This document shows positions 24,527 to 34,024 of a stretch of 60,893 bases of DNA, piece by piece. The first letter of the stretch is position 1; each line of letters opens with the position of its first letter. This stretch comes from Bacteroidota bacterium (GTDB lineage: Bacteria; Bacteroidota; Bacteroidia; Bacteroidales; Prolixibacteraceae), in assembly GCA_029265715.1 (NCBI GenBank), contig JAJUGZ010000012.1:1-60893 (forward strand), written 5' to 3'. The translations under genes and the position numbers were made by a program. The notes beneath the pieces are model-generated. The model was not told the DNA's origin. It worked only from the letters and a program-made list of their open reading frames with translations, and ran no database searches.

Positions 24527-27391
24527 TTACATGTAGCTTTCAACCGGTTCGCAGGTGCAAACTAAGTTGCGGTCGCCATACGCATCGTCGACACGGGCCA
24601 CTGGCGGCCAGTATTTGTTTTCTTTGAGCCAGGGCAGTGGGAACACGGCTTTCTGGCGGCTGTACGGATGGTTCCATTCGTTGGCAGTAACCACATCGGC
24701 TGTGTGCGGGGCATTTTTTAGCGGGTTGTCTTCCTTGTCGGCTTTTCCCCCGGCTACTTCCTGAATTTCATCGAAAATGGTGTTCATCGCTTCGATAAAC
24801 CTGTCAAGCTCCTGTTTCGATTCACTTTCGGTTGGTTCAACCATCAGCGTGCCGTGAACCGGGAACGACAGGGTTGGCGCGTGAAAACCGAAGTCCATCA
24901 ACCGTTTTGCAATGTCGGTTTCCGTAATTCCGGAGACATTTTTCAGGTGGCGGCATTCCAAGATCATTTCGTGGGCCACACGACCGTTTTCGCCGGTGTA
25001 CAGAATTCCGTAGTTATCTTTCAATGCGGCTGCAATATAATTGGCATTCAGGATTGCTATTTCCGACGAGCGTTTTAAACCATCGGCCCCCAGCATTTTG
25101 ATGTAGCCGTAGGTGATAGGCAGGATCGAGGCGCTCCCCCAGGGGGCAGCCGAAACAGCTGTGATCCCTACATGTCCGTTGTTCATAACCGGGTGCGACG
25201 GCAGAAATTCGACCAGGTGTTTGGCCACACAGATCGGGCCAACTCCCGGACCGCCACCACCGTGCGGGATGGCAAACGTTTTGTGCAGGTTCAGGTGGCA
25301 GACATCGGCACCGATGCGGCTTGGATTGGTTAACCCAACCTGTGCATTCATGTTGGCCCCGTCCATGTAAACTTGTCCGCCAGCTTGGTGAATGATTTCG
25401 CACATTTCAACGATCGACGATTCATAAACCCCGTGCGTCGACGGATAAGTGACCATGAAACACGAAAGCCGGTCTCTGTACTCTTCGGCTTTCTGGCGCA
25501 AGGCAGCCACGTCGATGTTCCCTTTTTCATCGCAGGGTGTAACGACCACTTCCATACCAGCCATTACGGCGCTGGCCGGGTTGGTTCCATGTGCCGATGA
25601 CGGGATCAGTACCACATTGCGGTGCCCTTCGCCCCGGCTGATGTGGTATTGGCGGATGACCATCAATCCGGCGTATTCGCCTGCAGCCCCGGAATTTGGT
25701 TGCAGGCTCACATCGGCAAACCCGGTGATTTCAGACAGGTCACGGCGCAGTTCTTCCATCATGGCATGATAGCCGCTGGCCTGGTTTTTCGGAACAAACG
25801 GGTGGATACCGCCGAATTCGATCCAGCTTAACGGCAGCATTTCGGTGGCGGCGTTCAGCTTCATGGTACACGAACCCAGCGGGATCATCGAGTGTGTCAG
25901 CGAAATATCTTTGTGTTCCAGTTTCTTGATGTAACGGACCATTTCGGTTTCCGAGCGGTACTTATTGAAAACTTCCTGTTGCAGGTAAGCCGATTTCCGG
26001 AGGAAGCATTCCGAAACGGCATCTTCGTTCGGGTAAACAGTGATGCGTGCAAACGGTTTGTTGGCCGCTTTGGCAAATACTTCGATGATCCAGTTGATGT
26101 CGTCGAGGTTGGTGGTTTCGTCGATGCTGAGGCCCACTTCCCCGTTTTCGAAATAGCGGAAATTCATTTCCAGTTCGAGCGACAACCATTCAATATCTTC
26201 GCGTTTTACATGGCGCGGCAGGGCAAAGCGGATGGTGTCGAAATAATCACTGTTCAGTTGAGTGTAACCAAGTGCAGTAATTTCTTTGGCCAGTAATGCG
26301 GCGATGCGGTGAATGCGTTGTGCAATCTGGCGGATACCTTCCGGCCCGTGGTAAACGGCATAGAACCCGGCCATGTTGGCCAGCAAAGCCTGGGCGGTAC
26401 AGATGTTTGAGGTTGCACGTTCGCGTTTGATGTGTTGTTCGCGGGTTTGCAGGGCCATGCGCAGGGCCCTTTGGCCGCGTGCATCGCGGGTAATGCCGAT
26501 GATGCGGCCGGGCATGGTACGCTTGAAGGCCTCTTTGGCGGCAAAGAATGCAGCATGTGGGCCACCATACCCCATCGGGATACCAAATCGTTGCGAGCTG
26601 CCAAAGACAATGTCTGCGTCCCATTCTCCCGGAGGGGTCAGGATGGCTAAGCTTAATAAATCGGCAGCAACAGCTACCATAACTTCTTTGGCATGGGCAT
26701 CAGCAACCAATCCGGAGTAGTCAATAATCTGGCCGTCGGAGTTCGGATATTGTACGATGACGCCGAAAGTCTGATCGTCCAGGATAAACTCGTTGAACGG
26801 CGCGACCCGAAGGTCGTAACCAAGCGGATTAGCGCGGGTGATGAGTACATCGAGCGTCTGGGGCCATATTTTTTCATCAACCCAAACCACGTTGGCTCCG
26901 GATTTTACCTTGACCCGCGAGCGGGAATTATACATCATGATCATGGCCTCGGCTGCGGCTGTTGCCTCGTCGAGCAGCGATGCGTTGGCCAGTTCCATCC
27001 CGGTTAGCTCGCATACCATCGTTTGGTAATTGAGCAGTGCTTCGAGGCGCCCCTGCGAAATCTCGGCCTGGTAAGGGGTATACGAGGTGTACCACACCGG
27101 GTTTTCGAGTACGTTTCGCAGGATCACAGCCGGGGTGATTGTGTCGTAATAACCCATTCCGATGTAGGTGTTGAACACTTTGTTTTTTGAGGCCAGGGCC
27201 AAAATCTTCCGGTAATACTGGCGTTCGGTCAACCCATCTTCGAGGTTGAGTGGTTTTTCGAGCCGGATGTTTTTGGGAACGGTTTGATCGATGAGTTCGT
27301 CGAGCGTTGAAACACCAAGTTTGCCGAGCATTTCCTGAATCTCGTGGTCACGCGGACCAATGTGGCGCATTACAAATTTATCGCTTGCCAT
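24527..27391 (-). CDS. gcvP: glycine dehydrogenase (decarboxylating), P-protein
   Basis: The 954-residue single-chain P-protein of the glycine cleavage system decarboxylates glycine and passes the aminomethyl group to the lipoyl H-protein. Both homologous halves are present: the N-terminal half has the TPYQAEISQGRLEALLN block, and the C-terminal half has the PLP Lys704 in NLHKTFAIPHGGGGPG, with SSAHGTNPASA upstream. Length is normal for the fused form. No gcvT or gcvH is adjacent. The 269 bases between its start and the AraC-type gene hold no gene that I can see, and no glycine riboswitch pattern is visible there. Confidence 0.96.
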   Translation of the reverse strand: MASDKFVMRHIGPRDHEIQEMLGKLGVSTLDELIDQTVPKNIRLEKPLNLEDGLTERQYYRKILALASKNKVFNTYIGMGYYDTITPAVILRNVLENPVWYTSYTPYQAEISQGRLEALLNYQTMVCELTGMELANASLLDEATAAAEAMIMMYNSRSRVKVKSGANVVWVDEKIWPQTLDVLITRANPLGYDLRVAPFNEFILDDQTFGVIVQYPNSDGQIIDYSGLVADAHAKEVMVAVAADLLSLAILTPPGEWDADIVFGSSQRFGIPMGYGGPHAAFFAAKEAFKRTMPGRIIGITRDARGQRALRMALQTREQHIKRERATSNICTAQALLANMAGFYAVYHGPEGIRQIAQRIHRIAALLAKEITALGYTQLNSDYFDTIRFALPRHVKREDIEWLSLELEMNFRYFENGEVGLSIDETTNLDDINWIIEVFAKAANKPFARITVYPNEDAVSECFLRKSAYLQQEVFNKYRSETEMVRYIKKLEHKDISLTHSMIPLGSCTMKLNAATEMLPLSWIEFGGIHPFVPKNQASGYHAMMEELRRDLSEITGFADVSLQPNSGAAGEYAGLMVIRQYHISRGEGHRNVVLIPSSAHGTNPASAVMAGMEVVVTPCDEKGNIDVAALRQKAEEYRDRLSCFMVTYPSTHGVYESSIVEMCEIIHQAGGQVYMDGANMNAQVGLTNPSRIGADVCHLNLHKTFAIPHGGGGPGVGPICVAKHLVEFLPSHPVMNNGHVGITAVSAAPWGSASILPITYGYIKMLGADGLKRSSEIAILNANYIAAALKDNYGILYTGENGRVAHEMILECRHLKNVSGITETDIAKRLMDFGFHAPTLSFPVHGTLMVEPTESESKQELDRFIEAMNTIFDEIQEVAGGKADKEDNPLKNAPHTADVVTANEWNHPYSRQKAVFPLPWLKENKYWPPVARVDDAYGDRNLVCTCEPVESYM

Positions 27392-27660
27392 ATCGTTGTA
27401 GTATGTTTATTTTAAGGCTGCAAGTTTAGGAAGAATATTATTCCCCGAAAATGATTTTTTAGATAGTTGTTGAAGAAAATGAAGAAGCAAAATTCTCTCT
27501 CATGCAATTAAAGGCGTTAGATGGGATCTAAAAGAGAATCCAGATCAAGTGGCCCAATTGCTGAACAGTTTCGTTTTAACTATGAATTTTTTGTCTCTGC
27601 ATACAGATTCGGGTTGAAAAGTTAGGTTTTTCGGATCTGATGGAAGCCGGGGAATTCACT

Positions 27661-28833
27661 TTAATTGAGGCGGCTGCTTTTTTCTGGCAACTTACGCCGG
27701 AACTGACCTGCCGTAATGCCTTTCTCTTTTTTGAAGGCGCGGTTAAACGAACTAACTGACCCAAACCCCGATTCTGCAGCAATGGTCTCCAGTGAAAACC
27801 GCCCATCGGCGTCGGCTTCAATTAACCGGCAGGCATGCTCTACCCGGTAACGGTTGATGAAATCGGAAAAGCTCAGGTTGAATTCATCGTTGATCAGGTT
27901 CGACAAATAAGTGCGGTTAGTATTTAACTTTTTACAAAGTTCACAAATCCGGAGATCTGCATTCAGGTAAATATTTTCCCGAACAAGGCTTTCGAGCAAA
28001 TCAGCTTTCAGACTATTCTTTTTGCTCTCGCCCGGCTTGGTATCGCAGGGAGCTTCTTCCTCATCCTGTTTTAAGGCCCGGATGTTATAATCCTGTTTCC
28101 CCCCCAAAAAACCGATAACAAACAACAACGTACTGAATATCCCGGATGGGATGGCCAATAATAAATCATGTTTCAGGAAAAGCCCCCGTCCCAGGATATT
28201 GGCTACCGAACTGGCAATTGAGGCCAGGAATAACGATATGGTGAGCATCCTGACCCAAAGTAATTTACGCCCTTCGATGTTCGAATAAAAATTGGCAATC
28301 CGCTGGTCGTACTTTCGAACCAGCCAATAACCTCTGATCAGGTAATAAATTACCTGAAACCCAAAAATAAAACGGGTCAGGAGAAAAACAACAGCCATTC
28401 CCCGAACAATACCCGGCAAACCAGGCGCCGGAAACTGCTGCGTCACCAGCACGACATCGAAATACATTTGCTTCTCGTCCTGACTGCTCACTGAAGAAAG
28501 AAGGAACATGGCCAAAGAAAGAAGTACTGCCGGCAGCAAATGCCAGGCATACGAACGTTTCAGACGCACATCGCAAGCCAGCAAACGCACATAAATGTAA
28601 TACAGCGGATAGACTGACAAAGCCGAGAAGACGTAAATAAAATCGACCCGGAGATATGCCTGAACGGCACCGGAAAAGTACAAAGCATGGCTTCCATACA
28701 AACAAGCCGCCATCAGCATGAAAATTCCCAGCCAAAACCGTGGCCTGTTGAACGAATAACGATTACACAACAAGACCAGCGCCCAAAACAAGCTGACATA
28801 CACCGGGGTTAATACAATAATATGGTGCAACAT
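27661..28833 (-). CDS. membrane-bound AraC-family transcriptional regulator
   Basis: The 390-residue protein has about seven hydrophobic helices in residues 1-260 followed by a C-terminal AraC/XylS double helix-turn-helix (about 285-385; LRICELCKKLNTNRTYLSNLIN and LETIAAESGFGSVSSFNRAFKKEKG). This is the membrane-anchored AraC class common in Bacteroidota, where the membrane part is thought to sense an envelope or extracellular signal. It is divergent from the MprF-like gene across about 480 bases. Its targets cannot be read from the sequence. Confidence 0.9.
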   Translation of the reverse strand: MLHHIIVLTPVYVSLFWALVLLCNRYSFNRPRFWLGIFMLMAACLYGSHALYFSGAVQAYLRVDFIYVFSALSVYPLYYIYVRLLACDVRLKRSYAWHLLPAVLLSLAMFLLSSVSSQDEKQMYFDVVLVTQQFPAPGLPGIVRGMAVVFLLTRFIFGFQVIYYLIRGYWLVRKYDQRIANFYSNIEGRKLLWVRMLTISLFLASIASSVANILGRGLFLKHDLLLAIPSGIFSTLLFVIGFLGGKQDYNIRALKQDEEEAPCDTKPGESKKNSLKADLLESLVRENIYLNADLRICELCKKLNTNRTYLSNLINDEFNLSFSDFINRYRVEHACRLIEADADGRFSLETIAAESGFGSVSSFNRAFKKEKGITAGQFRRKLPEKSSRLN

Positions 28834-29159
28834 CCAATCGGTAAATTTTATTTTCGACCAAACAAATGTACAAAATGCACACTCATTTTACCATTTGCTT
28901 CGGCTACAACATCGGTTTGTATATAGATTTGCCACGCATTTCAGGAAACACCCCATCCTCTTTCCTCAATTGTATCGACAACAAGAATACCTTTTCTTGC
29001 CCACACCCCAGGCCAGAAGGGTATTCTTGTATTCTTATTTTTACCATTCCACGTTCAGCAAAGGGCCAGCATCCCGTTTCTCAACATTTTTTAACAGACA
29101 TTTCAGTATCCGGAGTTTCAGAAGATTTTTAACTTTATGTTCGAATTCAAAAGAACCGA

Positions 29160-29216
29160 TAGAAAATAGCCATGAGCGACAAGGTTCACATCAACCGAAA
29201 AATGTACAAATGGCTA
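29160..29216. repeat. palindromic interspersed repeat, distant copy
   Basis: The pair AAATAGCCATGAGCGA and AAATGGCTATTCC, with the internal AACCGAAAAATGTA, aligns with the reverse complement of unit 2 at 6781-6845. This copy is about 100 bases upstream of the MprF-like gene. A small CTGCCTG/CAGGCAG hairpin follows at 29221-29243. The rest of 28834-29315 shows no gene. Confidence 0.65.
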
Positions 29217-29315
29217 TTCCCTGCCTGACTAACAGACAGGCAGCTGTCGGAATTCAGATTGAGAGGCAAGCACTATTACGAGAATTGTATAAACCAACTT
29301 TGAAAAGTAATACAG

Positions 29316-31943
29316 ATGAAGCACATGGATATTTCGGAAACGAAAAGATATAAGATTTCAAAACTACTGAACATCAATCTTATCCGAGAAAATCGCAACC
29401 TGATCCTGCAGGGCATCCTTGCATTTCTGTTTTTAGCATTGGCCTTTTATTTCATCAAACACGAGCAAACCGAACTGGTCGAAGTTAAACGCACCCTTCT
29501 CAATGCTTCGGCTCCATTTGTCATCGTCGGAATTGCGTTGGCCGCGTTTTATATTTACATTCAGGGAATGATGTATGTTTTTAGCTTCAGGTCGGTCGGA
29601 GAACGGATTTCGGTTTCGAGCGCCATGATGCTTTTTATCAAACGGAATTTTATCAGCATTTTTCTTCCGGCCGGAGGCATCTCGTCGTTGGCATTTTTTA
29701 CGAAGAATATCGAGCAACAGCATGTTTCCAGATCAAAGATCCATGTGGCCTCGTCGGTTTACGCGTTTGTCGGGATTTTATCGGTTGTTATTGTGGCTAT
29801 CCCGGCTTTGGCTTATGCGTTGATGAAAGACAACCTCTCGTCGAAAGAAGTTTATACGTTTTCCGGGCTTGTTATCCTGATTACAGCCTGTGTTGCAGCA
29901 GTTCGTTCCATTACCCGCGAGGGTTGGCTTTATCGATTTATTGTCAGGGTATATCCGGCATTTGAAGCCCAATATGCCGAACTGAAAGCCATCAATTTCA
30001 ACACGCGCCACTTTATTGCGACTATCCTGTTTTCGGTGCTGATCGAGTTTATCGGCATTGTTCACCTGCTAATTGCCATGCATGCGCTGGGCTACCCGCT
30101 TTCAGTCGAAGGAGCCATCATGGGTTACATTGTTTCGGTCATGTTCCTGCTGGTTTCACCGTTTTTGCGGGGGCTTGGCGCAATCGAGCTTTCGCTGGGT
30201 TTTATACTGACCCGTTACGGATTTTCGACCCTCGAAGCCGTTTCGGTGACCTTCCTGTACCGGTTCTTCGAATTCTGGCTCCTGGTAATCATCGGCGCAT
30301 TTAGTTTTGTATTTGTACGGAACAACATTTTTCTCCGGATTGCCCCGGTTTTCCTGACCTTCTCGCTGGGGCTGGTCAATATCGTTTCGGCGCTTACGCC
30401 AGCCATTCAAAGCCGGTTGAAAATCCTGCACAATTTTCTGCCCTTGTATGCGATCGATATTTCCAATTATGCCATTTTCATGATGGGAGTTTTCATGTTG
30501 TTGCTCTCTGCATTTCTTCTGAAAGGCGTGCGTATGGCCTGGTACCTGACCGTCGGGCTGGCAATCGTATCGGTTATCGGGCACCTGACCAAGGCGATCG
30601 ACTACGAAGAAGCTTCGCTAGCGCTCTTTGCGGTCGCAGCCCTTTTGCTGACCCGCAAACAGTATTTTGTGCGAAGCAATCCGAAGCTGGCACACATTGG
30701 GATCAACGCCGCACTGATCAGCATTGGCGCTGTTATTGTTTATGGAACTGTCGGGTTTTATTTTCTCGACAAAACCCATTTCAACATCGATTTTAATTTG
30801 TGGCAGTCGGTGAAATATTCGATCCAAAATTTCTTCTTTTTCCAGAGCGACTTGCTGGCCCCAACCGATAAGTTTGCCAGAAACTTCCTGTATTCAATCA
30901 ATGTCTCCGGAGGGTTGACCCTGGTATTTTTACTTTTTACACTGGTACGACCGTATATCTATGAACAAAAAACTGAGGAAGAAGAGATGCAGGAGGCCCG
31001 TAACCTGGTAAAAAAATATGGCCGGTCGCCGCTCGATTATTTTAAAACCTATTACGACAAGTCGCTGTTTTTTTCCGACGACCGGGAAGCATTTGTCGCT
31101 TACCGAACTGCAGGGAACTATGCGGTGGTACTTGAAGATCCGGTGTGTGCCGATGCAGACAAAATGACGTCGGTTATTCAGGAGTTCGACCGTTTTTGTA
31201 CCAATAACGGGATGAAAAGTATTTTTTACCGCGTTTCGGAGAGCAGTTTGCCTGTTTACCACCAGCTCAAAAAAAAATCGCTGCTAATTGGGCAGGAGGC
31301 TGTTGTCGACCTGCCGTCGTTTACCATCGAAGGCAAAGAAAAGAAATCGATCCGCACCTCGTCGAACAAACAGCGCGAATTAGGCCTTGTTGCCAAAGTG
31401 TACGAACCGCCCATCAAAGAAGGGCTGATTCAGAAAATTCATTCGGTTTCAAACGAATGGCAGAAAGAGCGCAATTACGACGAACTGGTCTTTTCTCAAG
31501 GGATTTTTGATCCGGAGGAACTAAAAAAGCAAACAATCGTAGTGGTCGAGAACCCGGAAGAAAAGATCCTGGCCTTTGCCAACATTATTCCCGATTATGC
31601 CCCCGGCGACTCAACCTACGACCTGATACGAAATGCCAAGGGAACCCCCAACGGGATAATCGAGTTTTTAATGGCCGAAATGTTTTTTTACCTGAAAGCA
31701 AAAGGTTTCCAGACCGTTAACCTTGGTTTTGCTGCGATGGCTGGTATCGAGGAGGGCAAAAACTTTCCGGAGAAATCGATTAAATTTGCATACGATAAAA
31801 TCCGGGCTTTTTCACACTATAAAGGCCTGAAAGAATTCAAAGATAAATTTTGCCCGTCGTGGCATAACAAGTACCTGATTTATACCAACGACTACGACCT
31901 GTTCAGCGTACCAACGGCGTTAAAGAAGGTAACACAGCCATAA
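29316..31943 (+). CDS. MprF-like lysylphosphatidylglycerol synthetase family protein
   Basis: The 875-residue protein has an N-terminal integral-membrane part of about 12-14 helices (residues about 28-545) with the LPG-flippase-type core (NFISIFLPAGGISSLAFF, VSPFLRGLGAIELSLGF) and a cytosolic C-terminal DUF2156/GNAT-like domain (about 570-865; KYGRSPLDYFKTYYDKS, GTPNGIIEFLMAEMFF, VNLGFAAMAG). This matches MprF, which transfers an amino acid from tRNA to a membrane lipid and flips it, changing surface charge and resistance to cationic peptides. Bacteroidota copies may use other donors or lipids. It is single, with a palindromic repeat upstream. ATG at 29325 is an alternative start. Confidence 0.85.
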   Translation: MKHMDISETKRYKISKLLNINLIRENRNLILQGILAFLFLALAFYFIKHEQTELVEVKRTLLNASAPFVIVGIALAAFYIYIQGMMYVFSFRSVGERISVSSAMMLFIKRNFISIFLPAGGISSLAFFTKNIEQQHVSRSKIHVASSVYAFVGILSVVIVAIPALAYALMKDNLSSKEVYTFSGLVILITACVAAVRSITREGWLYRFIVRVYPAFEAQYAELKAINFNTRHFIATILFSVLIEFIGIVHLLIAMHALGYPLSVEGAIMGYIVSVMFLLVSPFLRGLGAIELSLGFILTRYGFSTLEAVSVTFLYRFFEFWLLVIIGAFSFVFVRNNIFLRIAPVFLTFSLGLVNIVSALTPAIQSRLKILHNFLPLYAIDISNYAIFMMGVFMLLLSAFLLKGVRMAWYLTVGLAIVSVIGHLTKAIDYEEASLALFAVAALLLTRKQYFVRSNPKLAHIGINAALISIGAVIVYGTVGFYFLDKTHFNIDFNLWQSVKYSIQNFFFFQSDLLAPTDKFARNFLYSINVSGGLTLVFLLFTLVRPYIYEQKTEEEEMQEARNLVKKYGRSPLDYFKTYYDKSLFFSDDREAFVAYRTAGNYAVVLEDPVCADADKMTSVIQEFDRFCTNNGMKSIFYRVSESSLPVYHQLKKKSLLIGQEAVVDLPSFTIEGKEKKSIRTSSNKQRELGLVAKVYEPPIKEGLIQKIHSVSNEWQKERNYDELVFSQGIFDPEELKKQTIVVVENPEEKILAFANIIPDYAPGDSTYDLIRNAKGTPNGIIEFLMAEMFFYLKAKGFQTVNLGFAAMAGIEEGKNFPEKSIKFAYDKIRAFSHYKGLKEFKDKFCPSWHNKYLIYTNDYDLFSVPTALKKVTQP

Positions 31944-32082
31944 ATTTGCTCAAGATGCAGATTAAAGTGAGCTCGATGTAAATAATTAAGATCGAATCCA
32001 GGTCAGATTAGGGCTCAAAACGAATAAAAATCAGGCTAATATGTCATAACTTTCAGTTAATTAACTTTAAAACTGACTGATT

Positions 32083-32499
32083 ATGATTGAGAAACTTCTT
32101 CGGGGAACCTTGTTTGGCGGAATAGCCTATTTCTTTTTGGGCTGGCTGGTGTGGGGAATCTTGCTCGGCGATTTTTATTCAGCCAATTACAACCAATGTG
32201 CAAACCGTCCGGAAATGGAAATGGTTTGGTGGGCAATGATTGTCTCGAACTTTGTTTATGCCCTGTTGTTGACGATCATTTTAAACTGGGCTGGCGCAAA
32301 GAAAGCCATTGACGGACTGAAGACAGCAGCTATTTTCGGGTTCTTGCTCGGACTCACACTGGATCTTTCTTTCTATTCGATGACAACCATGTTTAACTGT
32401 TTTACCGGAATCATTGTTGATGTCTTGGTTACAACTGTTGTGACAACAGTTATCGGGCTGGTTATTGTTTCAACCTGGGGCAAACCAAAAGCCGAATAG
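32083..32499 (+). CDS. hypothetical integral membrane protein
   Basis: A 138-residue protein with four hydrophobic helices (about 5-28, 48-70, 82-100, 105-130). It carries WLVWGILLGDFY and a CANRPEMEMVWW loop between helices 1 and 2. I do not recognise the family with certainty; it resembles small DUF1761-like proteins. It is independent of its neighbours. Confidence 0.7.
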   Translation: MIEKLLRGTLFGGIAYFFLGWLVWGILLGDFYSANYNQCANRPEMEMVWWAMIVSNFVYALLLTIILNWAGAKKAIDGLKTAAIFGFLLGLTLDLSFYSMTTMFNCFTGIIVDVLVTTVVTTVIGLVIVSTWGKPKAE

Positions 32500-32505
32500 G
32501 CAATA

Positions 32506-32552
32506 TTTCCGTCCGGGCTTTAGGCTGGATAGTGGCAAAACCCGGGCGGAAA
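32506..32552. terminator. hairpin between convergent genes
   Basis: TTTCCGTCCGGG pairs with CCCGGGCGGAAA (one T-G pair) across about 23 bases. It lies between the convergent membrane-protein and ilvA genes and probably terminates one or both, though neither side has a long U-tract. Confidence 0.5.
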
Positions 32553-32591
32553 GTTTATTCGGCCCTGAAGAAAAATCCGCCCGTCACCCGT

Positions 32592-33848
32592 TTAAATCAA
32601 GTATTGGAACAGGTCGGGTTTTTCGTTCAAGTATTCATGAACAAAACCATTTTCGGTCATGCGCCTGACCAACCCGTCAAAATCGTTTTTATCAGTTAGT
32701 TCAATTCCTACAAAGGCTGGCCCCTTTTCCCGGTTGTTCTTTTTGGTGTATTCGAAATGAGAAATATCATCGTTTGGCCCCAGTACTTTCTCCACAAAAT
32801 CGCGTAACGAACCGGGGCGCTGCGGAAACCGGACAATGAAATAATGTTTCAGCCCCTCGAACAGCAGCGAACGCTCTTTGATTTCTTCGGTCCGGGTAAT
32901 ATCATTATTACTTCCGGAGACAACACACACCACATTCTTCCCGCGAATCTGATCGGCATAATAATCGAGCGCGGCAATTGAAAGTGCACCGGCCGGTTCC
33001 ACCACAATTGCATCGCGGTTGTATAAATCCAGAATTTTGGTACAAACCCGGCCTTCCGGCACCAAAATAACATCGTCGACTACCGTTTTGCAGATTTCGA
33101 ACGGAATATCGCCTACCCGTTGCACTGCAGCCCCATCTACAAACTTATCGATGTCGTGCAACTCAACCACTTCTCCTTTTTCCAGCGAGGTTTTCATCGA
33201 TGGCGCACCAGCAGGCTCAACCCCAATAATTTTGGTCGCCGGGCTTACCTGCCGAAAATAGCTTCCGATGCCGGCTATCAGGCCTCCGCCACCAATCGGG
33301 ACAAACAGATAATCAATCTGACAGGTCGAATCCTGAATAATTTCAAGGGCCACGGTCGCTTGTCCTTCAATAATCAGCGGATCATTAAATGGGTGAATAA
33401 ATGTCTTTCCATTTTCGGTACAGTCTTTCATTGCCTCGGCGCTGGCTGCATCATAGGTATCGCCAAGCAAAACAATCTCGATAAACTGTTTGCCGAACAT
33501 CTGTACCTGCTTGATTTTTTGTTTGGGTGTAGTAGTCGGCATATAAACTTTGCCATAAATGCCCAGCTTCTGGCACGAATAAGCCACGCCCTGAGCGTGA
33601 TTGCCGGCACTTGCACAAACAATGCCATTTTTGCGCTGCTCGTCGGTCAGGCTTTTAATTTTATTGTACGCCCCTCTGATTTTGTACGAACGCACAATCT
33701 GAAGGTCTTCGCGTTTAAGCATCACATGGGCCCCAAACTGCTCCGACAGGTTCAGGTTCTCGACTAATGGAGTCGAGCTCAATATTTCATTCAGCGTAAG
33801 TTTCGCCTTATTGACATCAAATAACGATGGAAAATACCCTTTTGCCAT
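32592..33848 (-). CDS. ilvA: threonine dehydratase (biosynthetic)
   Basis: The 418-residue enzyme deaminates threonine to 2-oxobutanoate, the first step of isoleucine synthesis. The PLP Lys56 is in KREDLQIVRSYKIRGAY; the phosphate-binding loop is PIGGGGLIAG. A single ACT-like regulatory domain fills the C-terminal 85 residues (KHYFIVRFPQRPGSLRDFV), the short IlvA form. The upstream frame to 33923 adds 25 residues with no similarity, so I chose ATG 33848, preceded by an AAAGGAA stretch. Confidence 0.93.
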   Translation of the reverse strand: MAKGYFPSLFDVNKAKLTLNEILSSTPLVENLNLSEQFGAHVMLKREDLQIVRSYKIRGAYNKIKSLTDEQRKNGIVCASAGNHAQGVAYSCQKLGIYGKVYMPTTTPKQKIKQVQMFGKQFIEIVLLGDTYDAASAEAMKDCTENGKTFIHPFNDPLIIEGQATVALEIIQDSTCQIDYLFVPIGGGGLIAGIGSYFRQVSPATKIIGVEPAGAPSMKTSLEKGEVVELHDIDKFVDGAAVQRVGDIPFEICKTVVDDVILVPEGRVCTKILDLYNRDAIVVEPAGALSIAALDYYADQIRGKNVVCVVSGSNNDITRTEEIKERSLLFEGLKHYFIVRFPQRPGSLRDFVEKVLGPNDDISHFEYTKKNNREKGPAFVGIELTDKNDFDGLVRRMTENGFVHEYLNEKPDLFQYLI

Positions 33849-33912
33849 TTCCTTTTCTTTTTTAATCCCCTTTTCAAAAAACAGAAACAAACAAAGACGT
33901 GTGTTTGTGCGG

Positions 33913-33920
33913 CAAAAGTA
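33913..33920 (-). promoter_or_regulatory. candidate -7 element of ilvA
   Basis: TACTTTTG on the minus strand fits TAnnTTTG, about 65 bases before the ilvA start. No -33 box is clear. Confidence 0.4.
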
Positions 33921-34024
33921 CATTGATTCCGTTATCCGGAAATAGAAAACGGTGTTTTTTATCTGTTGCTTAACTTTCCCTAAATTTTAAAATTCAGAAA
34001 AAGTTAAGCAGAACAATATTAGGA

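Noticed and set aside
24527-27391. Many long open frames on the opposite strand of gcvP (and likewise of leuS, fabF and the GS genes)
   Set aside because: They are shadow frames with no family similarity and no independent signals.
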